Shown piece by piece: positions 34,661 to 44,375 of a DNA stretch of 64,000 nucleotides. Source of the stretch: Arthrobacter crystallopoietes (lineage in GTDB: Bacteria; Actinomycetota; Actinomycetes; Actinomycetales; Micrococcaceae); assembly GCF_002849715.1 (NCBI RefSeq), contig NZ_CP018863.1, positions 806,001 through 870,000 of the forward strand. The letters are read 5' to 3'. The position numbers and the translations under genes are program-made. A model generated the notes under the pieces. That model saw only the letters and a program-made list of their open reading frames with translations, was not told where the DNA came from and searched no databases. Numbering within the stretch: the first letter of the stretch is position 1; each line of letters starts with the position of its first letter.

Positions 34661-35623
34661 TCAGAGCCCCCTGTCGCATACGGGTTCGCGGTCCGAGGCA
34701 ATGACCCACTCGAAGGCTTCCGCTTTGGAGCGGGCACCCTGGGCCGACTTGGAGCGGTTGGGCTCGCCCAGTTCCGCCAGCAGCTTTTCGGACAGGTCAA
34801 CCAGTCCGGCAAAGGTGGCCGGCGTCAGCCCCTCGGGCCGGGTGGCGAAGAGGATGTCCTCGGTGGAGGTGTTGCCGCTGGCGCCCGGGGCGAAGGGGCA
34901 GCCGCCCAGCCCGCCCAAGGCCCCGTCCACCAGGGTGGCGCCGGCCGCGATGGCAGCGAGCGTGTTCGCCACGCCGAGGCCCCAGGTGTCGTGGCCGTGG
35001 TAAACGATGCGCCGTGCCGGCGACTCGTCACGCACGCGAGAGATGAGGCTGGAAACCTGCGCCGGGACCGCTTGACCCAGGGTGTCGCAAATAACGACGT
35101 CGCAGGTGCCTTCCGCCCGCGGGTCATTGGCAATGGCGAGCACCCGTTCCTCCGGTACGATCCCCTCGAACGGGCAGGTGAAGGAGGTGGCGATGCAGAG
35201 CTGGATCTGCCCGTTGACGGCGCGGGCATGTGCCACGGCCTCCGGCAGCGCGGCCAGGCTGGCGTCGGTGCTGCGGCCGATGTTGGCCTGGTTGTGGGAG
35301 TCCGAGGCCGAGAGGCAGTACTGGAAGTTCCGTGCCCCAGCCGCCGCGGCCTTGGCCACGTGTCCCGGTGTTGCCACCCAGATCCAGCATTTCTCCAGCT
35401 CTTCCGCCGTCAGTGCCTGCACCACTTCAAGCGTGTTGGCCATCGTCGGCACCAGATCTGCGCGCGCCATGGAGCCCAGCTCGATGGACGGTACGCCCAG
35501 CCGCAGCAGTTCGCGGACGGTCTCGACCTTGCGTTCGGTGGAGAGCATCTTGCCGGTCAGCTGCAGCCCGTCGCGCAGCGTGACGTCCCGCAGTTCCGCG
35601 CGGGGTTCCAAGGTGAAACTCAT
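34661..35623 (-). CDS. Hydroxymethylglutaryl-CoA lyase-like aldolase
   Basis: 320 residues from the ATG at 35623, which overlaps the CaiB stop. RDVTLRDGLQ gives the catalytic Arg-Asp, and LGGLGGCPFAPGASGN carries the active-site Cys and metal region of HMG-CoA lyase. The enzyme should cleave a 3-hydroxyacyl-CoA into acetyl-CoA (or a homologue) plus a keto acid. The frame stays open to 36550 inside CaiB; that is not coding. Confidence 0.92.
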   Translation of the reverse strand: MSFTLEPRAELRDVTLRDGLQLTGKMLSTERKVETVRELLRLGVPSIELGSMARADLVPTMANTLEVVQALTAEELEKCWIWVATPGHVAKAAAAGARNFQYCLSASDSHNQANIGRSTDASLAALPEAVAHARAVNGQIQLCIATSFTCPFEGIVPEERVLAIANDPRAEGTCDVVICDTLGQAVPAQVSSLISRVRDESPARRIVYHGHDTWGLGVANTLAAIAAGATLVDGALGGLGGCPFAPGASGNTSTEDILFATRPEGLTPATFAGLVDLSEKLLAELGEPNRSKSAQGARSKAEAFEWVIASDREPVCDRGL

Positions 35624-36870
35624 GCCTTCAGGGCCTCCTCGCGGCTCGAGGCCGCATTGATTTGTTCGGTGTCCATGCCTAGCAGTCCGCCGAGGACTTC
35701 GTCTGTATTCTCGCCCAGATCCGGGCCGAGGTTGCGGATGGGCAGCGACTGCTCGCCGATCACCGGCACGATCCCCGGGAAGCCGACGTCGGAAAGCACT
35801 TCCTCGCCGGTGGACACGTCGAACTTCTGGATCATGTTCCGTGCCGCGTACTGGTCGTCGGCGACGATGTCCTCCGCCGTGTAGATGGGGCCGGCCGGTA
35901 CGCCGGCGGCGTCCAGCGCGGCGAGGGCATCCGCTGCCGGGAGCCCGGCGGCCCAGTCGCCGATCGCCGCATCCAGTTCCTCGCGCCGGGCCCAGCGGAG
36001 GGCGTTGGACTGCAGCCCGGGGTCGGTCCCCAGGTCCGGGCGCCCGATGGTTTCCATGTAGCGCAGGAAAATGCCGTCGCCGTTGCCGGCCACCACGATG
36101 CTGGCACCGTCCGCGCAGACGTAGGCGTTGGACGGGGCAATGCCTTCCATCCGGCCGCCGGTGCGTTCGCGGCGCACACCGTACGCCTCGTAGTCCGGCA
36201 CGAGCGATTCCATCATCGAGAACATTGCCTCGTTCAACGCGACGTCGATAATCCGCTCCGGCAACGCCACAGCGGAACCCGAGCTCCGCCGTCGTGCTTC
36301 GCGCTGGAAAAGGCTCATCATGGAGCCGAAGGCGGCGTACAGGCCGGCGATCGAGTCGCCGATCGAGACACCGACCCGGACCGGGGCACGGTCCGGGTCC
36401 CCCACGAGGTTGCGGAAGCCGCTGTAGGCCTCGGCCACGGCGGCGAAGCCGGGGCGTTCGGACAGCGGGCCGGTCTGGCCGAAGGCGGAGACGCGCGTGA
36501 TGATCAGCTCCGGGTTGGCCTCGTTGAGCACCTCGGGCCCCAGCCCCCACTTCTCCAGGGTGCCCGGCCGGAAGTTCTCCAGCAGGATGTCCGACTTCGC
36601 TGCCAGCTCCAGCACCGCCTGGCGGCCCGCGTCCGTGCGCAGATCCAGCACCACCGACTTCTTGTTTCGGTTGATGGTCCGGTACAGCATGGACGTGTCG
36701 CCCTTGTGCAGGCGCCAGTTCCGCAGCTCGTCGCCGGTGCCCGGGCGCTCCACCTTGATCACCTCGGCGCCGAAATCGGCCAGCAGCCGTCCGGCCGTGG
36801 GGGCGGCAATGTAGTTGCCCAGTTCAAGAACGCGCACGCCGTCCAGCGGGGCGATGGGTGTCTGTGTCAT
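35620..36870 (-). CDS. CaiB/BaiF class III CoA-transferase
   Basis: 416 residues. It starts VRVLELGNYIAAPTAGRLLADFGAEVIKVE, a family hallmark. It transfers CoA between acids, activating an organic acid for the lyase downstream. Its GGRMEGIAPSNAYVCADG loop and the catalytic-Asp region (SGFRNLVGDPD) are typical. It overlaps the lyase by four bases. Confidence 0.92.
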   Translation of the reverse strand: MTQTPIAPLDGVRVLELGNYIAAPTAGRLLADFGAEVIKVERPGTGDELRNWRLHKGDTSMLYRTINRNKKSVVLDLRTDAGRQAVLELAAKSDILLENFRPGTLEKWGLGPEVLNEANPELIITRVSAFGQTGPLSERPGFAAVAEAYSGFRNLVGDPDRAPVRVGVSIGDSIAGLYAAFGSMMSLFQREARRRSSGSAVALPERIIDVALNEAMFSMMESLVPDYEAYGVRRERTGGRMEGIAPSNAYVCADGASIVVAGNGDGIFLRYMETIGRPDLGTDPGLQSNALRWARREELDAAIGDWAAGLPAADALAALDAAGVPAGPIYTAEDIVADDQYAARNMIQKFDVSTGEEVLSDVGFPGIVPVIGEQSLPIRNLGPDLGENTDEVLGGLLGMDTEQINAASSREEALKA

Positions 36871-36916
36871 AACTCTTTCCTCGGTAGTGCAGTACGTCTG
36901 GTGGCCGGGATCCGGC

Positions 36917-38410
36917 CTAGAAGAGCAGGCTCATGGGCATGATCAACAAAATTGCGACGACGGACGCCACTGACACGCCGACCGTCACCGACTTCAGGGC
37001 GCCCCGGACGCTCTGGCCGAGCAGCGACTGCAGCAGCCAGAAGGTGTTGCTGGTGACGTGCACCATGAACAGCGAGCCGGCGCCGGCGGCGAGGGCGATC
37101 AGGACGGGGTCGATGCCAAGCGCCGGGGCGATCGGGGCGAGCAGGCCCGCGGCGGTGATGGCCGAGAGGGTCACGGAGCCGACGGCGATGTGCAGCAGGG
37201 CGGCAATGCCCCAGACCACGAGCAGCGGAGCCACCGTGCTGGCAGAGAAGAAGCCGCCGAGGATGTCGCCCAGTCCCGCTGCGCCTACGGTTGCGGCGAG
37301 CGAGCCGCCGACGCCGGTCAGGATGAGGATCTGTCCGCTTTCCTTGAAGCCCGTGGCGATGGCGGTTTCCACCCGCTTCTGGCCTACCGTGTAGCGGCCC
37401 ATGATGCCGGTGCCGATCAGGCCGATCAGCAGGGCGATGACGGGCTCGCCCAGCAGTTGCAGCCAGGCCATCTCGATCTTCAGGATTTCCAGGATCGCGC
37501 CGGCGCCGATGAGCAGCAGCGAGACCAGCAGCGGGGCGAAGAGCACCAGCAGCGGAGCTTCACGTTCCTTATCCGCCTCGGCGACGGCGACCGAAGCGCC
37601 GGCCGGGACAGGTTCAGCGGTAGCGCCGTCGCCGTTGGAACGGCCCGTGGTGCCTGTAGTGCCCGTGCCGCTGCCGGTGCTGCCGCTTCCGGCACCGGTT
37701 TCTGTACCGGCCGCAATCGTTTCGGTCCCCGGAGCGGAGGTATCGTCGTCCTCCTCGAGGTAGATGTGGTCCTCATCCTTCTCTTCGTTCCAGAAGCCCC
37801 TGCGGAACAGGAAGGTCATGATGGCGATCGAGATGATGATGGTGGGGACGATCAGGATCAGGCCGAAGATCATCATCTTGCCCAGCGGCACGCTCAGCAG
37901 GCCGGCCAATGCCAGCGCCGCGACGCCCGGGACCATGAAGACGATGCCGCATTCGAGCGCGATCGCCATTGCCGTGGCCATCCGCGCCGTGCCCAGCTTG
38001 CCGATCCTCGGGGCCAGCTTGCGGGCCAGCGGAGCGGAAATCACCAGCAGCACGTCCAGGAAGATGGACTGCAGCGCGGTGCCGATGGCCAGACCCATGG
38101 TGTAGGGCAGCCGCTTGGGCCCGAAGACGTGCAGCAGGTGCTCCACCAGGCGGCGGATAGCACCGGTCTCGTTCAGGATGGAACCCATCAGCACGCCGAA
38201 CGCAATCAGCAGGCCGACCTCGACCATGATTTCGCCGAAACCGCCGGTGATCGTCTCCACCGTCTTGGTTACGCCGAGCCCAGCCGAGAGCCCAAGATAG
38301 ACGGAGCCGATGATCAGGGAAATGACGGGGTTGACCTTGAACCTGACAATCAGCACCACGGTGGCAAGCACAGCCACCGCAGTGTTGATCAAGATAGCCA
38401 TATCGGACAT
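36917..38410 (-). CDS. GntP family permease
   Basis: 497 residues from the ATG at 38410. About 12 membrane segments, with FKVNPVISLIIGSVYLGL and TGGFGEIMVEVGLLIAFGVL typical of GntP. A low-complexity loop of Gly, Ser, Thr and Glu at about 225-285 splits the protein and is unusual for the family. GntP proteins are proton symporters for gluconate and related hydroxy acids. It probably imports the acid that CaiB and the lyase degrade. Confidence 0.88.
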   Translation of the reverse strand: MSDMAILINTAVAVLATVVLIVRFKVNPVISLIIGSVYLGLSAGLGVTKTVETITGGFGEIMVEVGLLIAFGVLMGSILNETGAIRRLVEHLLHVFGPKRLPYTMGLAIGTALQSIFLDVLLVISAPLARKLAPRIGKLGTARMATAMAIALECGIVFMVPGVAALALAGLLSVPLGKMMIFGLILIVPTIIISIAIMTFLFRRGFWNEEKDEDHIYLEEDDDTSAPGTETIAAGTETGAGSGSTGSGTGTTGTTGRSNGDGATAEPVPAGASVAVAEADKEREAPLLVLFAPLLVSLLLIGAGAILEILKIEMAWLQLLGEPVIALLIGLIGTGIMGRYTVGQKRVETAIATGFKESGQILILTGVGGSLAATVGAAGLGDILGGFFSASTVAPLLVVWGIAALLHIAVGSVTLSAITAAGLLAPIAPALGIDPVLIALAAGAGSLFMVHVTSNTFWLLQSLLGQSVRGALKSVTVGVSVASVVAILLIMPMSLLF

Positions 38411-38489
38411 GGGAAGAATCCATTCAGTCGAGCCTTCAGCACTGGAGGCTGCGTACGAGTTTCGCTGTGACGGGAAGCACAGCACTCGT

Positions 38490-38502
38490 CCCATATTATG
38501 GG
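38490..38502. promoter_or_regulatory. Probable IclR operator in the gntP promoter
   Basis: CCCATATTATGGG is a perfect inverted repeat (5-3-5). On the minus strand it contains a TAATAT -10 box with TTGCAA (about 16 bases upstream) as -35. It lies about 80 bases before the gntP start. Confidence 0.5.
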
Positions 38503-38538
38503 TTCTGACTCACATTGCAAGACTTAGACCAAAGAATT

Positions 38539-38590
38539 ACGACGGCGGCACTCAGGTGCGGATCGAATCCCGCCTGAGTGCCGCCGTCGT
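38539..38590 (-). terminator. Strong hairpin with ACGACGGCGG arms
   Basis: A perfect 18-bp stem: ACGACGGCGGCACTCAGG and its complement, with a 16-base loop that can pair further. It lies 90 bases after the DUF2637 stop on that strand and upstream of the gntP promoter, so it insulates the two genes. Confidence 0.65.
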
Positions 38591-38679
38591 TGTTAGTTAT
38601 CCGGGATGCCGGCCATCTGCTGCGTCCCGGCGCGATCAGAAAGGTGAAGCTGCTGTGCGAGATCCTGTAACCAGCGGAG

Positions 38680-39396
38680 CTAGCGCTGGGCCAGAGCTTC
38701 AGGGTCTTCGGCTGCCAGGGCGCTGACCGTCTCGTCGTAGAGGGGTGCCGGGCCTTCGTTGTTTACCTGACCGGCGGACGGCGTCCGGTAAGGCTCAGCT
38801 GCGGCGACCCGCGGTGGGGCGACCGGAGCGGCGGGAACGGCAGGAGCGGCAGCAGGCACCAATTCTTCGGCCGACCAGTCACCCTCATACTCGTGGTAGT
38901 AGTAGCCGTGGGCGGCGGCTTCGGCCTCGGCAATAGCCTCTTCCTCGGCCCGCTGCTGGGCGACTTCGGCGCGCTTCTGGTACATGTGAACGGTCAAGTG
39001 GGTAATGGCCAGCAGCACCACCGGCGGCATCGCGGCAACCAGCGCGGACACGATCGGCGGAATGCCCGAGGCCATCTTGTCCACGGTGAGGATCGCATGC
39101 ACGGAGTTGGCAGCCGTGGAGACTATGGCACCGAAGAAAAGCAGTGACCAGGGGTAGATCATCGCGCGGCGGCCATGGCCGTTCAGCGCGACGATGGCCA
39201 CCGTGGAGGCGACGATCATACCGTCCACAATAATCGGCCAGATCCAGGCCAGGCGTGGTTCGATGCCGGAGCGCTGCGCCAGATCGGTCAAGGCGGCGAA
39301 GGAAAGCACGAAGGCGCCGATCGCGATCAAAACCGTGGCGCCGACGGCGGTCCTCAGGACGGCCTTGTGCGGCTCGTTGGGAATCTTGTTGGCCAT
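38680..39396 (-). CDS. DUF2637 family membrane protein
   Basis: 238 residues. Four membrane segments in the first 130 residues, with AFVLSFAALTDLAQRSGI, the DUF2637 signature. A His- and Tyr-bearing linker and an Ala/Pro-rich tail follow. DUF2637 proteins are common in Actinobacteria and relate to the SpdB plasmid-spread proteins, but a chromosomal copy alone gives no evidence of conjugation. It lies between the gntP operon and gap, on the same strand. Confidence 0.88.
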   Translation of the reverse strand: MANKIPNEPHKAVLRTAVGATVLIAIGAFVLSFAALTDLAQRSGIEPRLAWIWPIIVDGMIVASTVAIVALNGHGRRAMIYPWSLLFFGAIVSTAANSVHAILTVDKMASGIPPIVSALVAAMPPVVLLAITHLTVHMYQKRAEVAQQRAEEEAIAEAEAAAHGYYYHEYEGDWSAEELVPAAAPAVPAAPVAPPRVAAAEPYRTPSAGQVNNEGPAPLYDETVSALAAEDPEALAQR

Positions 39397-39503
39397 GTCC
39401 GTGGCTGCCTTCTGCTTGAACCGTGCCGGCGGACCGGCAGGGACGCTGACGGCCCCGGAAGATTCTACTGTGGCAACACCAAGGCGCCGTGCATTTGGGG
39501 CGA

Positions 39504-39549
39504 ACGACGTCGGGTGCCCGGCTCTTGTGAGCCAGGCACCCGACGTCGT
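39504..39549 (-). terminator. Terminator hairpin of gap
   Basis: ACGACGTCGGGTGCC and GGCACCCGACGTCGT make a perfect 15-bp stem. The 16-base loop contains a second GGCTC/GAGCC pair. It lies 17 bases after the gap stop at 39566. Confidence 0.65.
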
Positions 39550-39565
39550 GCTTTGAAAATTGAAA

Positions 39566-40689
<1,124 letters not shown>

Positions 40690-41943
40690 GTGGACAAGAC
40701 AGCCAGCACCCCGCAGGCCTTGCGGCGGACCAATCTCAAGGCTGTCCTGGAGGTCATGCGCGACGCCGGGGCGATGACGGGAACGGACCTGATCGAGGCC
40801 ACCGGCTTGACCAGGGCCACCGTGATTGCGGTCTGCGACGACCTGATCCGCCGTGGCTGGGTGCGCGAACTGGAGGGCGACCGGAGCTCCGGTTCGCAGA
40901 AGGGCCGACCCGCCCGCCGGTTCGAGTTCAACGCTTCCGCGGGGTGCGTCCTGGGGCTCGACGTCGGTCTGGCCACCGTCACGGTGCTGGTCGCCGGGCT
41001 CACCGGGCAGATGCTCGGCCGGGCCGCGGAGCGCTTCAGCAAGACCGCCGACGAGGCCGAACGGCGTGCCACCATTGCCCGCACGGCCGATCGCGCCCTG
41101 GCGGAGGCCGGCCTGCCGCACTCGGCCGTTCTCGCCGTCGGGATCGGGCTGTCCACTGCAGTGGACCGCCACGGCAACATCACCAAGGGCCTGCAGCTGA
41201 GCGAGCATTTCGACATCGGCCTGCAGACGGAACTGTGGCAAGAGCACGGCTGGCCGGTCCTGCTGGAGAACGATGCGAATCTGGCCGCCCTCGGCGAACA
41301 CTGGCGCGGCGTCGGCGCCGGAGTCGACGACCTTGCCGTCATGCTGGCCGGCGAACGCCTCGGTACCGGCCTGATCGAATCCGGCCGGTTGCTCCACGGC
41401 AGCAACGGCGGCGCCGGCGAAGTAGGCACGTTGGAACTAGTCGACGGCGTCGGCAGCCAGGATGGCATCGCCCGGCTCGCCCGGCACTGGGGCACCGCCG
41501 CGCTGGCCGAAGGCAAGCCGACGCTGATCCGGGACCTGGTGGGGCCGCACACCCCACGTGTTTCCGCGAGGTTCGTCTTTGAGGCAGCGGCCAAGGATGA
41601 CCCCGTCGCGCAGGAGATTTTGGAGCGCATCGGCCGCCGCATGGCGCGCGTCATCTCCCTGCTCGGCACCTTCCTCAACCCGGAACTGGTGGTCATCGGC
41701 GGCGCCGTCTCTGCCTCGGCCACCGCCCTGCTGCCGACCATCAACGCGGAACTTCCGCGGCTGACCGGGACCCCGCCGCGCGTCGCCGTCTCCGAGTTGG
41801 GCGATGCCATTGTCGCGACCGGTGCGGTCCGGCTCGCGCTGGCCTACGTGGAAGACAACGCGCTGGCGCTCACTCCGGTCGGCGCCGGGCAGGGAGCCGG
41901 GCAGGGAGCCGGACAGGGAGCCGGACAGGGAGCCGGCTTGTAA
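40690..41943 (+). CDS. ROK family regulator or sugar kinase (NagC/XylR-like)
   Basis: 417 residues from the GTG at 40690, after AGAGGA. A winged helix (LKAVLEVMRDAGAMTGTDLI, TRATVIAVCDDLIRRGWV) precedes a ROK domain with VLGLDVG and HGSNGGAGEVGTLE; the usual Cys zinc cluster of ROK proteins is not evident. It is therefore probably a regulator rather than a kinase. The C-terminus ends in GAGQ repeats encoded by a 12-base tandem repeat. The gap gene is divergent and may be its target. Confidence 0.85.
   Translation: MDKTASTPQALRRTNLKAVLEVMRDAGAMTGTDLIEATGLTRATVIAVCDDLIRRGWVRELEGDRSSGSQKGRPARRFEFNASAGCVLGLDVGLATVTVLVAGLTGQMLGRAAERFSKTADEAERRATIARTADRALAEAGLPHSAVLAVGIGLSTAVDRHGNITKGLQLSEHFDIGLQTELWQEHGWPVLLENDANLAALGEHWRGVGAGVDDLAVMLAGERLGTGLIESGRLLHGSNGGAGEVGTLELVDGVGSQDGIARLARHWGTAALAEGKPTLIRDLVGPHTPRVSARFVFEAAAKDDPVAQEILERIGRRMARVISLLGTFLNPELVVIGGAVSASATALLPTINAELPRLTGTPPRVAVSELGDAIVATGAVRLALAYVEDNALALTPVGAGQGAGQGAGQGAGQGAGL
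41884..41931 (+). repeat. 12-base tandem repeat in the ROK C-terminus
   Basis: Four head-to-tail copies of GCCGG(G/A)CAGGGA encode GAGQ units just before the stop codon. The repeat keeps frame, so copy-number change would only alter tail length. Confidence 0.85.
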
Positions 41944-41948
41944 GACAT

Positions 41949-41972
41949 TTGCCCGGCGGCAACGGCTTTTTT
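41949..41972 (+). terminator. Short terminator of the ROK gene
   Basis: TTGCC-CGGC-GGCAA is a 5-bp stem-loop followed by CGGC and a TTTTTT run, six bases after the stop at 41943. Confidence 0.45.
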
Positions 41973-42129
41973 CGTGCAGAACGTCTGCTGACGCACCTCG
42001 GCTCTGGCAGATCTGCGGGCGGTCGATTAGGTTCGAATTTGGCCATTGGTTTTTCCCAACCAATGGCCTCGCGCTGCCCGGCCCCAACCGGGCGGCGCGA
42101 TCATTCGCCTAACCTTTGGAGGACATGCA

Positions 42130-43317
42130 GTGACGCACTACCCCAAGCTTCAGCACGGTTCCCGGCCCAAGCGGTACCGCACTCTCGCAGCCGCCGCAGC
42201 CATCGCCGTCGTACTCCCCTTCGGTTCGCTGGCCCCGGCTGCGGCCGACGCGAACTTCCCCTCGCCCGAGGGGCAGACCAACATTTCGAGCATCCTCACC
42301 TACTCGGATGTGGTGGCCGAGCTGCAGAAGCTCGAGCAGACCAGCCGCTACGGTGTGAACGCTTTCACGCTGGAAGAAGCCGGCACGCAGGTCAGCACCT
42401 CGGAGCAGGGCCGCGACCTGTATGTGGCCACGGTCGGCAGCGGCGAGGAACATGTTTGGGTGCAGGGCCGGATCCACGGCAACGAGCCCTACGGCACGGA
42501 CTCGATCCTGACGCTGCTCAAGGACCTGGGCAGCAACGGTTCCGCGGACTACTCGCTGCTGCGCGAGAAGTTCACCTTCCACTTCATCCCGATGTACAAT
42601 CCGGACGGCTCGGAGGCGAACATCCGCCACACGGTGCTCTGGGACCAGGAGTCGGATGCCCCGGAACTGGACGCGGACGGCAAGCAGCAGCGGATCGACC
42701 TGAACCGGGACTGGACGGCGGACGGGTTTGTGGCGGACGAGTCGCTGGCATTCTACGAATACTGGACCAAGGTCAAGCCGGACTTCGGGATCGACATCCA
42801 CCACCAGGGCTTGAAGGAGGAATGGGGAACCGGCGATGATGTCACGCTCTCGCTGGGCATCTCGCTGGCGCCCGGCGGGCCCACGCTGCCCAACATCGAG
42901 AACGGCGTGTACGACGTGCTGACCCGCCAGATGCACGTCTATGTCTACGACCAGCTGGCCAAGTACGGCTCCATCAACATGGACCGCTACCAGGTGGGCA
43001 ACGGCTACGAAATCGACATTAAGGGCGGTGTGGTTTCGGCCATGATGCTCGGCCTCGACTACCAGAACCTCAACCCGGACGGGCACTCCAATCCCGTGGT
43101 GTTCTTCGAGACGTCCGGCAACACATCCGACGGAAGCCTCGGCCAGAAGGCGCGCGGCAAGTCCATCCGGCAGAACGTGCTGGCCATGAAGGAACTGCTG
43201 CTGGGTCTGGCCACGGGCGAAGTGCAGCAGGCCGACGCCGAGCGCTGGGAAGACATCCCGCACCAGCCCGTCAACGGCTACCAGACGGACTACGCCGGAA
43301 TTCAGCCGCCGCGCTAA
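42130..43317 (+). CDS. Secreted M14 family zinc carboxypeptidase
   Basis: 395 residues from the GTG at 42130, seven bases after GGAGG; an earlier ATG in frame at 42046 lacks a site. A Sec signal peptide (LAAAAAIAVVLPFGSLAP, cleavage near AAADA) leads. Zinc ligands: HGNEPYG (H-x-x-E) and the later His in DIHHQG. The catalytic Glu is plausible in VFFETSG. It probably trims peptides or cell-wall peptides outside the cell. A hairpin follows the stop. Confidence 0.88.
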   Translation: MTHYPKLQHGSRPKRYRTLAAAAAIAVVLPFGSLAPAAADANFPSPEGQTNISSILTYSDVVAELQKLEQTSRYGVNAFTLEEAGTQVSTSEQGRDLYVATVGSGEEHVWVQGRIHGNEPYGTDSILTLLKDLGSNGSADYSLLREKFTFHFIPMYNPDGSEANIRHTVLWDQESDAPELDADGKQQRIDLNRDWTADGFVADESLAFYEYWTKVKPDFGIDIHHQGLKEEWGTGDDVTLSLGISLAPGGPTLPNIENGVYDVLTRQMHVYVYDQLAKYGSINMDRYQVGNGYEIDIKGGVVSAMMLGLDYQNLNPDGHSNPVVFFETSGNTSDGSLGQKARGKSIRQNVLAMKELLLGLATGEVQQADAERWEDIPHQPVNGYQTDYAGIQPPR

Positions 43318-43349
43318 TCCGGGAACACCCGTTCCCCCACCGTCAAATA

Positions 43350-43401
43350 ACGACGGCGGACGCTTGGTTCCATGAGCAGCGGAGCCAAGCGCCGCCGTCG
43401 T
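43350..43401 (+). terminator. Hairpin A with ACGACGGCGG arms
   Basis: ACGACGGCGG (43350-43359) and CGCTTGG pair with CCAAGCG and CCGCCGTCGT (43392-43401), with one bulged base. It lies 32 bases after the M14 peptidase stop. The same element recurs almost unchanged at 44321-44372. Confidence 0.65.
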
Positions 43402-43416
43402 TGCTTGTTCCGTCTA

Positions 43417-43445
43417 TTGACCGTGCAGCTCACCGGATTTACAGT
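43417..43445 (+). promoter_or_regulatory. Promoter of the ArsR-SRPBCC pair
   Basis: TTGACC (43417-43422) and TACAGT (43440-43445) are 17 bases apart. A direct repeat TTAAGGA (43445-43451, 43461-43467) and an inverted CTTA-N5-TAAG follow, overlapping the ribosome-binding site, a likely ArsR site. Confidence 0.55.
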
Positions 43446-43476
43446 TAAGGAACTTATTAATTAAGGAGTTGCTTAC

Positions 43477-43818
43477 GTGGCCGCATCGGACGAGCTGAGT
43501 GTTGTTTTTGCGGCACTCGCCGACCCTACAAGGAGGGCCATCCTGTCGCGGCTGCGCCAGGGGCCAACCACCGTAGGTGAGCTCGCCGAGCCTTTCTCGA
43601 TGAGCCGGCCGGCGATCTCGCAGCACCTTCGCGTGCTGCAGAATGCAGGGCTTATCGAACGCACCACGAGCGCACAATGGCGCACCTGCACCCTGCGCAC
43701 CGAACCCCTCAACGACGCATCGGTCTGGATCGACCATCACCGTGGTCTCTGGAACGAGCGTTTCGATCTGCTGGACGAGCGGCTCCGCGAACTGAAGGAG
43801 AGGTCATCCGATGGTTGA
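43477..43818 (+). CDS. ArsR family regulator
   Basis: 113 residues from a GTG nine bases after AAGGAG. The helix-turn-helix is clear (LADPTRRAILSRLRQGPTTV, MSRPAISQHLRVLQNAGLIE). It has no obvious metal-binding Cys pair, so it belongs to the SRPBCC-linked group rather than the classic metal sensors. It overlaps the SRPBCC gene by eight bases. Confidence 0.9.
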   Translation: MAASDELSVVFAALADPTRRAILSRLRQGPTTVGELAEPFSMSRPAISQHLRVLQNAGLIERTTSAQWRTCTLRTEPLNDASVWIDHHRGLWNERFDLLDERLRELKERSSDG

Positions 43819-44266
43819 CCAGACCACAACCCAGGAAAAACAGTTCACCATTACCCGTGTCTTCGACGCGCCCCGCGAGGTTATTTGGCGCGCGTGGACG
43901 AACCCGGATGAAGCCGCGCATTGGTGGCATCCGCGCGAGGTCCGGACGCCGCGTGAGTCTGTGCGCGTGGACCTGCGCGTCGGCGGCAGCTATGAGTACA
44001 ACATGATCGCCCCTGATAACAGCGAGTACCCTACCGCCGGGGAGTACTTGGAAGTCGTCGAACCCGAGCGACTGGTCTTCACCTGGGGCAGTCCGGGCGA
44101 CGATCGGTCTGAAGTGCCCGTCATCACCGTCACTCTCGCCGAGCTCGCCGGCGATCGGACCGAGATGACGTTCCACCTGCGCGGCATCGAGGGCAAGCTG
44201 GGCGACGGCTTTGTCTACGACGGCTGGAACGAGGCATTCGACTGCCTGGTCGAGCACCTCGCGTGA
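43811..44266 (+). CDS. SRPBCC/AHSA1 domain protein
   Basis: 151 residues. TRVFDAPREVIWRAWTNPDEAAHWWHP and the terminal DGWNEAFDCLVEHLA are typical of the AHSA1 branch, a lipid/ligand-binding START-like cavity. It is coupled to the ArsR gene, suggesting that the two form a ligand-responding pair. The same pair is fused in one protein at 46305-47057. Confidence 0.9.
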   Translation: MVDQTTTQEKQFTITRVFDAPREVIWRAWTNPDEAAHWWHPREVRTPRESVRVDLRVGGSYEYNMIAPDNSEYPTAGEYLEVVEPERLVFTWGSPGDDRSEVPVITVTLAELAGDRTEMTFHLRGIEGKLGDGFVYDGWNEAFDCLVEHLA

Positions 44267-44320
44267 ACCGGAGCCTGCCGGCTTAGCGACCCTGGGACAC
44301 CGCTCCGATCGTTCCAAACA

Positions 44321-44372
44321 ACGACGGCGGACGCTTGGTTCCGTGCGCAGCGGAGCCAAGCGCCGTCGTCGT
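44321..44372. terminator. Hairpin B, near-copy of hairpin A
   Basis: ACGACGGCGG (44321-44330) plus CGCTTGG pairs with CCAAGCG and CCGTCGTCGT. It differs from hairpin A by about three bases over 53. It lies between the convergent SRPBCC and hydroxyacid dehydrogenase genes and can end both. Confidence 0.65.
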
Positions 44373-44375
44373 TGT

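Noticed and set aside
34661..36550. HMG-CoA-lyase-like gene extended by 309 codons
   Set aside because: The extension runs inside the CaiB gene in another frame.
37058..38470. 470-residue rightward open frame opposite gntP
   Set aside because: His/Gln/Asp-rich composition typical of an antisense frame to a membrane protein.
38680..39396. DUF2637 protein as evidence of an integrative conjugative element
   Set aside because: No tra, FtsK-type, integrase or attachment site nearby.
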